Counted from the stretch's first letter, positions 1-6,313 are shown. The stretch: 7,420 bases of DNA from Candidatus Pelagibacterales bacterium (GCA_016777745.1 JADHQX010000059.1:1-7420), one strand, 5' to 3'. Made by a program: numbers and translations. The notes: a model not told the origin generated them from the sequence alone.

Positions 1-314
1 ACATGGAAATGCACTTTGCGGACGGCTAAACGGTAAATAGTGTTTAGCCCAAGGCCAATAATCATCGCAGCAACCGTCAACTCCAGCCAGGCTTCGACTC
101 TTTTGTCAAAACTGATGCTGGCAAGGATCACAATGCCACATATGAGGAGTAGCGCGATGCCATGGCCGATGCCCCACACAACGCCGCGGTGCAGTAATAA
201 GCGCAGCCCACGCCCATGCTGATTGACCGATGCCACCGCAGCAAGGTGATCAGCCTCCATGGCATGGGTGATGCCAATAAAGAACCCGATCACAAGAAGC
301 CCAAGCAATTCCAT
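1..314 (-). CDS. Nickel/cobalt-type permease, N-terminal part (cut by window edge)
   Basis: Only the first 104 residues are in the window; the frame stays open to base 1. The protein starts with a hydrophobic helix (about residues 2-16), followed directly by HAMEADH (residues 17-23). This is the HX4DH signature of the NiCoT/RcnA/UreH-like group of Ni2+ and Co2+ permeases, where these residues lie in the ion path. Two more hydrophobic segments follow at about 46-66, with a Gly-His pair at 50-51 as in the second helix of the family, and about 76-95. By homology it is an inner-membrane transporter of a divalent transition metal; uptake versus export cannot be decided from this part. The ATG at 314-312 is preceded by GGAG about 12 nt upstream, inside the end of the preceding gene, whose stop is only 4 bp away. 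It is therefore very likely the last visible gene of the Rieske operon. A broader-specificity TauE/HupE-type permease is possible but less likely given the motif. Confidence 0.8.
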   Translation of the reverse strand, partial: MELLGLLVIGFFIGITHAMEADHLAAVASVNQHGRGLRLLLHRGVVWGIGHGIALLLICGIVILASISFDKRVEAWLELTVAAMIIGLGLNTIYRLAVRKVHFH

Positions 315-318
315 TTGG

Positions 319-798
319 TTACAGATCTCCGATGCGAAGCGCATCAATGGTGGTGGCAATAATGTCTGGATCCTTAGTGAAAATCTGATTTGCAACCTGT
401 GGGCGGCGCCCCGGTTGTTGATGCAGGATAATCCAATTGACCATTATATTGTGCGAACGCGCCGTATTGTAAATACCGGCTGCGGCCTGATCTTGTGATG
501 CGTTTGTTGAGACCATAAGCACCAGATCATGCGCCGAGATTAAGACTTCAAGATGGCCGACAGTGCCGCGCTCGTCGCTGAGGGTTAACTGGTTTGGCGC
601 GTCGGCGGCGAGCCGGTAAACAGGCTGCGATGCAATTGCCAGCTGTGACCGGATTAAATCGGCTGCCGCATCGTCAAGCCCCAGAAACAGGGCCCTGCGG
701 TGACGGCTATTTGGATATTGGACGCGGAACAGCAACTCGCTAGCCGAGCTAGCCTTTGCACAGCTATGCAATAAAGTTGGCTGAACCGTCTTTCCCAT
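319..798 (-). CDS. Hypothetical protein, 159 residues, between Rieske oxygenase and permease
   Basis: I do not recognise this protein. The reading frame extends upstream to 915, but that part overlaps the Rieske gene. The ATG at 798-796, 13 bp after the Rieske stop, is the sensible start; a GTG directly before it (801-799) is an alternative. The upstream AGG is a weak ribosome site, so translation may be coupled to the Rieske gene. The protein is soluble, with no signal peptide or membrane segment. It has two hydrophobic beta-strand-like stretches, RALFLGL (residues 35-41) and DLVLMVST (91-98). The second is followed by an Ala-rich helix and another strand, NWIIL (121-125), a pattern that suggests a Rossmann-like alpha/beta fold. 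The N-terminal 35 residues look poorly conserved or disordered. Because it is translated with a dioxygenase and a metal permease, an accessory or regulatory role for either is plausible, but no function can be assigned. Confidence 0.72.
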   Translation of the reverse strand: MGKTVQPTLLHSCAKASSASELLFRVQYPNSRHRRALFLGLDDAAADLIRSQLAIASQPVYRLAADAPNQLTLSDERGTVGHLEVLISAHDLVLMVSTNASQDQAAAGIYNTARSHNIMVNWIILHQQPGRRPQVANQIFTKDPDIIATTIDALRIGDL

Positions 799-811
799 CA
801 CGCGCCTATAT

Positions 812-2098
812 CTAGACAGTTGTCTGCGGTTTGCCGACTTCTGCTTTGAAATCGTCGGCGCAAGCCTCGCTGAATGGCTGGTCCTTTGGCAGCACCTTTG
901 CCACTGAGCGGACAAGGTGATGATTGGTGTCGCGGCCGGGCGGGGTGATGCCGTTTTCGGTTAAGGCATTTACCGCTTTGCGTAATTTATGGCGCGCCAT
1001 AATGATGCCATTGTCGGTTGATACCAGATTTTCTTTGGTTCGGTCGACAATCGGGCCCATGCTTTCCTGCAAGCTGGCATCCTGCATGGCAATGCCCCAG
1101 ACACCGGAATAAAGCTCGCCGCGTTTCTGTGCGTCGCGATCCATCAGATAGTCATTATCTTTGTTCTGCAACGGGCGGAACGTTCCTGGCACATATTGGT
1201 TATGAACGCCGTTCCCCTCGATCATATATTGACGTTCTTGATCGGTAAGGGCGCGGGTCGGATGATAATCGTAACTCCATGCCCAGCAATTTTCATCATC
1301 AATCGGAATCCAGAAGTGACCATGAACAGGGTGATCACCACGCGGCGGAATCATTGTAAAGCTTGGCATTACCCATTGTGTGATGCGCCAGTAATAATGG
1401 CCTTCTTCGGCCATCCGGCGGGCACCAATATAAAGACCGCCTTCTGAATCGACAACTTCAAAGACTGGCTTCTTATCATTGAAATTATATTTGTTGCCAG
1501 CTGCACCTTTAAATAAAGGATCAGATTTTAGACCTCCTGAATGCAGGAAAGACACATGACTGGAGTCAATGCCACCTTCCATTGCCTGCATCCAATTGCT
1601 TTCCTGCCAGCGCTTTGAGCTGTAGGTCTGTTCAGCTGGAACCGTGGCAAATTCCCATTTCGGCCGGTCTGGAACATTGTCCTTATCGCCCATATGCGTC
1701 CAGAGAATGTCGCCAAGCTTGATCAGCGGATAGGCAGATAATTTGATCTTTTCACAAAAGCCGCTTTCCTCAGGCTCGGACGGCACCTCGATGCAATTGC
1801 CGTTTACGTCATATTTCCAGCCATGATACGGGCAGCGGATGCCGCCTTCCTCATTACGACCAAACCACAAAGAGACGCCACGATGCGCACAGAATTCATC
1901 GATCAGCCCGTATTCGCCGTTGCTGTCTCGAAAAGCAAGCAAACGCTCGCCAAGAAGTTTGACACGCACTGGCGCACAATCATCTTCGGGCAGTTCAGAT
2001 GCGAGCAACGCCGGAATCCAATATTGGCGGAATAAGTCACCCATCGGCGTGCCTGCGTTGGTCTGGGTCAGCAGGTCGTTAATTTCTTTTCTAAGCAT
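812..2098 (-). CDS. Rieske non-haem iron oxygenase, phthalate dioxygenase-like oxygenase subunit
   Basis: This is the terminal oxygenase of a ring-hydroxylating or demethylating system, 428 residues, a normal length for the phthalate 4,5-dioxygenase/vanillate demethylase group. The N-terminal Rieske domain carries the [2Fe-2S] ligands C70-X-H72 and C89-X2-H92, separated by 16 residues. The C-terminal catalytic domain has the mononuclear iron motif, with the electron-bridging aspartate D178 and iron ligands H181 and H186. Near the C-terminus, GPIVDRTKENL (348-358) followed by D362 resembles the group's conserved end, and D362 is a candidate third ligand. The ATG at 2098 is chosen over an upstream TTG at 2119 because GGAG lies 9 nt before it and would be inside the gene otherwise. 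It would need a reductase, and the [2Fe-2S]/FAD/NAD protein on the other strand (5318-6313) is the obvious partner. The substrate is probably an aromatic carboxylate or ether but is not readable from sequence. Confidence 0.93.
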   Translation of the reverse strand: MLRKEINDLLTQTNAGTPMGDLFRQYWIPALLASELPEDDCAPVRVKLLGERLLAFRDSNGEYGLIDEFCAHRGVSLWFGRNEEGGIRCPYHGWKYDVNGNCIEVPSEPEESGFCEKIKLSAYPLIKLGDILWTHMGDKDNVPDRPKWEFATVPAEQTYSSKRWQESNWMQAMEGGIDSSHVSFLHSGGLKSDPLFKGAAGNKYNFNDKKPVFEVVDSEGGLYIGARRMAEEGHYYWRITQWVMPSFTMIPPRGDHPVHGHFWIPIDDENCWAWSYDYHPTRALTDQERQYMIEGNGVHNQYVPGTFRPLQNKDNDYLMDRDAQKRGELYSGVWGIAMQDASLQESMGPIVDRTKENLVSTDNGIIMARHKLRKAVNALTENGITPPGRDTNHHLVRSVAKVLPKDQPFSEACADDFKAEVGKPQTTV

Positions 2099-2117
2099 CG
2101 GTATAATCTCCAAAAAC

Positions 2118-2132
2118 AAACAAGTCTTGTTT
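2118..2132. promoter_or_regulatory. Perfect 15-bp palindrome upstream of the Rieske gene, candidate operator
   Basis: AAACAAG-T-CTTGTTT is a perfect 7-bp inverted repeat around a single central base. It lies in the 78-bp gap between the cupin and Rieske genes, 6 bp upstream of the Rieske GGAG ribosome site (CTCC at 2108-2111 on the plus strand). With a one-base centre it cannot fold well as RNA; a 5-bp A/U-rich stem with a 5-base loop would be weak. A binding site for a dimeric regulator is therefore the more natural reading. The same gap holds a second, weaker dyad, ACGAT-TAAATG-ATCGT (2142-2157). I see no convincing -35/-10 pair in the gap. Confidence 0.4.
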
Positions 2133-2176
2133 CATCCAAATACGATTAAATGATCGTTATGGAAATCACGTTAGAA

Positions 2177-3292
2177 CTAGCGCTTGGGCGGAAGGTCGGG
2201 TAGTTCCGCATCATACGCGGATTGCATATTTGCAGCTATTCCGTTCTTAGCCAAGGCATCCGCAAACATCGTGCGCACTTCCTGACTTTCATCGGCATAA
2301 TCGATCTGGTCGCCGCCAATTCGCTGAGAAATCCACGCCTTTGGCACGCCCTGCGCATTGCGGATGGCGACGCCTTCATATTTGAAGGCCAAATATCGGG
2401 CCGGTGTTGTGCCGGTGTTGAAATGCTGATGATACCACATATTGGGCGGCACAATCATGCTGCCAACTTCCCACTCATACCGGGTTGGCTCTTCGCCTTC
2501 AGGCCACATCAGACTATAGCCCTCGCCGGACAAAATGATCACATGCGCGCCCGGCCCATGACGGTGACATTTTTTATAGGTGCCAATTGGGAACTGGCTG
2601 ATATGGCTGTTCATCGAACATTTTGCCAATTGAAAGCGGATATGCCCGCCGCCAGCACCGCGCTCTTTGGCTTCGATGAGCGGCAAATTCACCGCATCGG
2701 CGACAAAGTTAGTCTCCATCAACAGACCCTTTTGCTCGCCCTGATCAGCGAAGTAATCAGGTTCGCCGGAAAAGCGGCCAAGGAAGTCATGCTGGGTTCC
2801 GAAAATAAATTCCGGATCTTCGAACACATTCATTAAAGGCGGCATGTTGGTGACTGACACATAGCGCGCAGGCTCGGTGCCAGATCCATTGAAATGCTGA
2901 TGATTGGCGTTCAGCGGGATGCCAAAAATGGCGCCGGGGCCCCACTCAAACGAGGCTTTATCGCCGCGATCGTTCCAGACCGTTGTCGAGCCGCGTCCGG
3001 AAAGAATTAAAATTGTTTCTTCAAAAAGCTGGCGCTGGGGCACGAGCTTGCCGCCAGCCGGAATTTCCATGACATAGCAGTCATTCGTCGTGCGCGATGC
3101 GTCATGGTTGATAAAGACTGCATTGCCGCCGCGCCGCGCCCATGGCTTTAACGCGACATGATTAAGATTGCGAACATATAACCCATTGACAATATCAAGG
3201 CCTTCATTAGCGATAAACCGCGTGTAAGTGGTTTCTTTTTCGGTGCGGAATTTATCGGCTAGCTTGTCCGAAACGATCGCATTTTTTATCAT
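2177..3292 (-). CDS. Bicupin protein, gentisate 1,2-dioxygenase-like
   Basis: The protein has 371 residues and two cupin barrels, the architecture of gentisate 1,2-dioxygenase and related ring-cleaving enzymes, at a typical length. Cupin 1 spans about 72-147. It has lost the usual HXH pair: P85-Q86-R87-Q88 stands where the histidines belong, although NHQHFN is kept at 130-135. Cupin 2 spans about 232-303 and keeps the metal site: H243-R-H245 in motif 1, H250 where Glu is usual, and HQHFN with H288 and H290 in motif 2. Iron or another metal therefore probably sits in the C-terminal barrel only, whereas in gentisate dioxygenases the active metal is generally in the N-terminal one. The ATG at 3292 has GAGG 7 nt upstream (CCTC at 3300-3303); a TTG at 3331 is less likely. 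It is the first gene of the leftward block, directly behind a good promoter. It may act on the Rieske product, but substrate and exact reaction are unknown. Confidence 0.88.
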   Translation of the reverse strand: MIKNAIVSDKLADKFRTEKETTYTRFIANEGLDIVNGLYVRNLNHVALKPWARRGGNAVFINHDASRTTNDCYVMEIPAGGKLVPQRQLFEETILILSGRGSTTVWNDRGDKASFEWGPGAIFGIPLNANHQHFNGSGTEPARYVSVTNMPPLMNVFEDPEFIFGTQHDFLGRFSGEPDYFADQGEQKGLLMETNFVADAVNLPLIEAKERGAGGGHIRFQLAKCSMNSHISQFPIGTYKKCHRHGPGAHVIILSGEGYSLMWPEGEEPTRYEWEVGSMIVPPNMWYHQHFNTGTTPARYLAFKYEGVAIRNAQGVPKAWISQRIGGDQIDYADESQEVRTMFADALAKNGIAANMQSAYDAELPDLPPKR

Positions 3293-3367
3293 TGATGGGC
3301 CTCGATTTATAGGTTTGGGCAGCTGGTTCAACTGGCGCTTGTCCAGCCTGATTGGGCTGCTTTTATC

Positions 3368-3396
3368 TTGGAACGACTGTTAGACTATGTTAGAAG
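3368..3396 (+). promoter_or_regulatory. Weak candidate promoter for the EutA-like gene
   Basis: TTGGAA (3368-3373), a 17-bp spacer and TAGAAG (3391-3396) match the consensus at four of six positions each. If real, its -10 region lies beside the -10 of the leftward promoter, so the two would compete for polymerase. The support is modest; other weak pairs exist in the same region. Confidence 0.25.
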
Positions 3397-3415
3397 TTTC
3401 CTCCCAGTATGTCAA
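3387..3415 (-). promoter_or_regulatory. Sigma70-type promoter for the leftward cupin-Rieske block
   Basis: Read on the minus strand, a perfect -35 box TTGACA (3415-3410) is followed by exactly 17 bp and then TAACAT (3392-3387), which matches the -10 consensus at four of six positions including the key first, second and last bases. Transcription would start near 3380, giving a leader of nearly 90 nt before the cupin ATG at 3292. This is the best promoter-like sequence in the window and it faces the right way. Confidence 0.6.
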
Positions 3416-3425
3416 TGGAACATTG
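3413..3425. promoter_or_regulatory. Dyad overlapping the leftward -35 box, candidate operator
   Basis: CAATG-GAA-CATTG is a 5-bp inverted repeat with a 3-bp centre. Its left arm covers half of the leftward TTGACA box (plus strand 3410-3415), and it lies 30 bp upstream of the EutA-like start codon. A regulator bound here could block the leftward promoter and influence the rightward one. The arms are short, so chance is possible. Confidence 0.3.
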
Positions 3426-3454
3426 GTCTGTATAGCGGAACGAAAGGCAATTCG

Positions 3455-5206
3455 ATGTCGCAGAAAAAACCTGATAATTCGCCTGCCTCGCATACAGTTG
3501 CGGACCATGCTTTTGGTGATTTTTTCCCGCATGAACATGACGGCGATGCTGATCACGACCATGATGATATTGATCCGGGCCCTCTTGAGGATAACCCGAT
3601 ATGGCAGCGTGATAATGTAACGCTTAGCACGGTTGGTGTTGATATTGGATCATCTGGCACACAAGTTATCTTTTCGCAGATTCATTTACAGCGGCTGAAT
3701 GATTCGCTTGCCAGCCGCTACGTAATTGTTGACCGGGTCACTGATTTTGAATCTCCGGTCAGCTTTACCCCGTTCATCGATCAAAAAACTATTGATGCGG
3801 TTGCCTTGGGACGGATCATTGATGCCGCTTATGCCAAGGCGGGTATCCTGCCGCGACAGATTGATATTGGTGTGGTGATTCTGACCGGTGAGGCGTTACG
3901 CCGTGATAATGCGGCGGCGGTCGCCGAGGTTATTGCGGAAAAGGGCGGTGAGTTTGTTACCGCAACCGCTGGTAACCATATGGAGGCAATGTTGGCCGCC
4001 TTTGGATCGGGTGCGGCCAAGGCCAGCCATGATCAGGAAAACCGTATTTTGAATATTGATATCGGCGGTGGCACGACCAAATTGGCATTGCTGGATCACG
4101 GGAAAATTGTCTGGACGGCGGCGTTGGATATTGGCGGGCGGCTGATTGCCATTGATGATGGCAAGATCGTGCGGCTGGATGCGGCGGGTCGGCTTCATGC
4201 CAAAACCGCCGGTCATGGTCTTGAGCTTGGCCAATCCGTTGCGGCTGAAACAATGGATCAGATTGCTGCTGGCATGGCACGTGCTCTGGTCAATGCGCTG
4301 GGCGGTATGATGACGGATGAAGTGGCGGCATTGTTCCTGACCGATTTGCCAGATGATCTGACCGATATTCAGGCGGTAATGTTTTCCGGCGGGGTTGCTG
4401 AATATGTTTATCAGCGTGAGACACAAAATTTTGGTGATCTCGGGTTTTATCTTGGCAAACATCTTGGCGATCTTGCCGCTGCTGGTGCGTTTCCGGCGCC
4501 ACTGCTGCCGGCGGTCGCCGGTATTCGGGCAACAGCGCTTGGCGCCTCGGAATATTCGGTTCAGCTAAGCGGCCAGACTGGCACGATCAGCGCCCCGGGC
4601 AAAGTGTTGCCGCGCCGCAATATGCAGGTGCTAAAGCCAAATATTGATTTTACCAGCGACCCGTCAGCCGACGAGATTGCCGCCGCGATTCGCGCGCATT
4701 TTGCCGCCTTCGACCTTGATATTAATCTGGCGGAAACGGCGCTTGCTTTCGATTGGCGGGGCAGCCCTGATTACCAGCGCATTCGGGCGCTGGCTGATGG
4801 TATTCATGATGCTTTGTCCGGCTATCTTGGCGGTGGCGGCATTCTTTATGTGATGCTGGATGGGGACATTGCCTATACGCTTGGCGGTATCTTGCAGAAT
4901 GAATTGCAGATCAGCAACGATATGCTGGTCATTGACGGAATTATCCTTCGCGATTTTGATTATATCGATCTTGGCAAAATTCGGTTGCCGTCATTTACCG
5001 TGCCGCTGACCGTAAAGTCACTGCTGTTCCGTGAGGAACCGGGCGCAAGCAAAACTGACCGAATTTTTGCCAGCGGCGATGAGGCCGGCCGCCAGCATCA
5101 TCAAAAACACGCGTATGGCCAGCATCACCACCACCATGCTCATACCCATGACCACACCCATGACCATGCCCATCACAGTCATAAGCATGATGGGCATAAT
5201 GATTAG
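3455..5206 (+). CDS. EutA-family ASKHA ATPase (reactivating-factor-like) with His-rich N- and C-terminal extensions
   Basis: EutA is the ATP-driven chaperone that exchanges damaged cobalamin out of ethanolamine ammonia-lyase. This protein matches the family over its core. The phosphate-1 motif is VGVDIGSSGTQ (60-70), phosphate-2 is NIDIGGGTTKLAL (200-212) and the adenosine motif is MFSGGVAEYVY (309-319). The family-type end DYIDLGK followed by TVKSLLF lies at 502-525. At 583 residues it is over 100 longer than the roughly 467 of E. coli EutA. The excess includes a His/Asp-rich N-terminal segment (H26, H28, H34, H36 among acidic residues) and a tail, residues 548-583, with 18 His in 36, including five in a row at 557-561. 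Such tails bind Ni, Co or Zn in other proteins. The ATG at 3455 has AAAGG 7 nt upstream; an in-frame TTG at 3368 would add 29 residues but has no clear ribosome site. No eutBC is in view, so its client is unknown; it leads the rightward block, facing an operon with a Ni/Co-type permease. Confidence 0.88.
   Translation: MSQKKPDNSPASHTVADHAFGDFFPHEHDGDADHDHDDIDPGPLEDNPIWQRDNVTLSTVGVDIGSSGTQVIFSQIHLQRLNDSLASRYVIVDRVTDFESPVSFTPFIDQKTIDAVALGRIIDAAYAKAGILPRQIDIGVVILTGEALRRDNAAAVAEVIAEKGGEFVTATAGNHMEAMLAAFGSGAAKASHDQENRILNIDIGGGTTKLALLDHGKIVWTAALDIGGRLIAIDDGKIVRLDAAGRLHAKTAGHGLELGQSVAAETMDQIAAGMARALVNALGGMMTDEVAALFLTDLPDDLTDIQAVMFSGGVAEYVYQRETQNFGDLGFYLGKHLGDLAAAGAFPAPLLPAVAGIRATALGASEYSVQLSGQTGTISAPGKVLPRRNMQVLKPNIDFTSDPSADEIAAAIRAHFAAFDLDINLAETALAFDWRGSPDYQRIRALADGIHDALSGYLGGGGILYVMLDGDIAYTLGGILQNELQISNDMLVIDGIILRDFDYIDLGKIRLPSFTVPLTVKSLLFREEPGASKTDRIFASGDEAGRQHHQKHAYGQHHHHHAHTHDHTHDHAHHSHKHDGHND
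5144..5167 (+). repeat. Two tandem 12-bp repeats inside the His-rich tail
   Basis: ACCCATGACCAC (5144-5155) is followed directly by ACCCATGACCAT (5156-5167), differing only in a silent last base, and encoding Thr-His-Asp-His twice (residues 564-571 of the EutA-like protein). The repeat suggests that the tail has grown by local duplication and may vary in length between strains. Confidence 0.8.
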
Positions 5207-5261
5207 ATCTGGCTATTATGCGAGGCCGATATTCGCCGTTGCGCGACATCTGCCATATCCC

Positions 5262-5276
5262 AAACCTCTCAGGTTT
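5262..5276 (+). other. Small hairpin between EutA-like and reductase genes
   Basis: AAACCT-CTC-AGGTTT forms a 6-bp stem with a three-base loop, inside the 111-bp gap. It is A/T-rich and followed by only a short T run (TTTT then AGC), so it is not a standard terminator. It could weakly attenuate transcription or protect an mRNA end. An imperfect promoter-like pair, TGGGCA (5191-5196) and TATTAT (5214-5219) with 17 bp between, lies just upstream. Confidence 0.25.
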
Positions 5277-5305
5277 TAGCTCCCAAATTTCCAGCTTGTT
5301 CGATT

Positions 5306-5317
5306 AAAGAGGGTAAT
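5306..5317 (+). promoter_or_regulatory. Ribosome binding site of the reductase
   Basis: AAAGAGGGTAA stands immediately before the ATG at 5318, with 4 nt between GAGGG and the start, which is rather close. The identical 11 bases occur again before the PanB-like gene (6390-6400) with an 8-nt spacing. Confidence 0.75.
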
Positions 5318-6313
5318 ATGCATAAAATTAAAATTGCCGGAAGTGATGATGAATTTGTCTGTATGCCAGATGATACGATTTTGCGCGCGGCGTTGCGAGC
5401 CGGTCATGCGATGCCCTATTCTTGCAATGTTGGCTCTTGCGGTAATTGCCGATTTGAGCTGGCTGAAGGCACTGTTCATCACGCCAGAGAGGATTCGCCA
5501 GCATGGGGTGAGCGTGATCTAAAGCGGAACCGGTGGCTTGGCTGTCAGGCACGGCCCGAGACTGATTGCGTGATTAAATTTCGCAGCGATGCCAAATACC
5601 AGCCACCATTTGTGCCATCACGGCAATCTGCCAAATTGGTTTCAAAACAGTCGATCACGCATGATATTGCCGAATTCACCTTTACATTGGCGGCACCTGC
5701 CGGGTTCCGTCCGGGGCAATATGCGCTTGTTGTGATTGATGGAATTGACGGAGGGCGCGCCTATTCGATGAGCAATCTGGGTGGCACCGATCAATGGCAG
5801 TTCCAGATCAAGAAAGTACCGGGTGGTGCGGTGACGTCGCATTTGTTTGATGCGATTGAGATTGGCGACACCATCACTCTCGATGGGCCTTATGGTAGCG
5901 CCTATTTAAAAGAAAATAGCCCGCGCAACCTGCTTTTGATTGCGGGTGGCTCGGGGCTATCGCCGATGGTCTCGATCATCCGCGGCGCGGCGGTGGCTGG
6001 GCTTTTGGATGGGCGGCAGGTCAATTTCTTTTATGGTGGGCGCAATCAGGACGATATCCCCGTTGGCGCATTGATTGATGAAATAATCGGCCTTGGCACG
6101 AATGTAGATGTGCAGATTGTCCTGTCTGAAGATGCGAGTGCCACCTATCAAGGCGGGTTTGTGCATGATGCAGCATGGGCAAAGATTGGTGATGCAATCA
6201 GCGATTATGATCTCTATTTTGCGGGTCCGGCGGTAATGGCGGCAGCAATTCAAAAACGCGCCTATGAAACCGGATTGGCGCAGGATCAGATGTTTTTTGA
6301 CGAGTTTTATTGA
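5318..6313 (+). CDS. Ferredoxin-domain flavin oxidoreductase (NAD(P)H reductase for an oxygenase)
   Basis: This 331-residue reductase has the domain order of BenC, XylA and phenol hydroxylase reductases, at the usual length. A plant-type [2Fe-2S] ferredoxin domain comes first, with ligands C36-X4-C41-X2-C44 and C76. An FAD domain follows, with RAYS (147-150) for flavin binding and GPYG (190-193). An NAD(P)-binding domain has AGGSGLSPM (209-217) and the late YFAGP (300-304), and the chain ends DQMFFDEFY. It moves electrons from NAD(P)H through FAD and the iron-sulfur centre to an oxygenase in the cytoplasm. The Rieske oxygenase on the opposite strand is the likely acceptor. Classical phthalate dioxygenase reductase has its ferredoxin domain at the C-terminus and FMN instead, so this would be a mixed pairing. 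Alternatively it serves the EutA-linked enzyme or an oxygenase outside the window. The ATG is fixed by the AAAGAGGG ribosome site. Confidence 0.93.
   Translation: MHKIKIAGSDDEFVCMPDDTILRAALRAGHAMPYSCNVGSCGNCRFELAEGTVHHAREDSPAWGERDLKRNRWLGCQARPETDCVIKFRSDAKYQPPFVPSRQSAKLVSKQSITHDIAEFTFTLAAPAGFRPGQYALVVIDGIDGGRAYSMSNLGGTDQWQFQIKKVPGGAVTSHLFDAIEIGDTITLDGPYGSAYLKENSPRNLLLIAGGSGLSPMVSIIRGAAVAGLLDGRQVNFFYGGRNQDDIPVGALIDEIIGLGTNVDVQIVLSEDASATYQGGFVHDAAWAKIGDAISDYDLYFAGPAVMAAAIQKRAYETGLAQDQMFFDEFY

Noticed and set aside
799..915. Extension of the 159-residue protein upstream to 915
   Set aside because: It would overlap the C-terminal end of the Rieske gene by over 100 bp, and the added residues look like out-of-frame translation.
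2222..2836. A 204-residue open frame on the plus strand opposite the bicupin gene
   Set aside because: It lies wholly inside a gene with clear cupin motifs, its protein has no recognisable domain, and it has no supporting context.
3344..3359. CAGCC-TGATTG-GGCTG hairpin followed by CTTTTAT, terminator-like on the plus strand
   Set aside because: No plus-strand gene ends before it, the stem has 5 bp and the T run is interrupted, so a terminator role makes no sense here.
3368..3454. Longer start (TTG at 3368) for the EutA-like protein
   Set aside because: The ATG at 3455 has a proper AAAGG ribosome site at good spacing, while the added 29 residues show no conserved pattern and cross the likely promoter region.
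3896..4462. A 188-residue open frame on the minus strand opposite the EutA-like gene
   Set aside because: It mirrors the conserved ATPase core; its composition is that of an antisense shadow and no family pattern is visible.
5120..5200. The poly-His stretch read as a cloning tag or sequencing artefact
   Set aside because: The His codons are mixed CAT and CAC, interleaved with Asp, Thr, Ala, Lys and Gly, and a second His/Asp-rich segment exists at the N-terminus, so it looks natural.
5262..5276. Intrinsic terminator after the EutA-like gene
   Set aside because: The stem is only 6 bp and A/T-rich, and the T run is too short; I list it only as a small hairpin.
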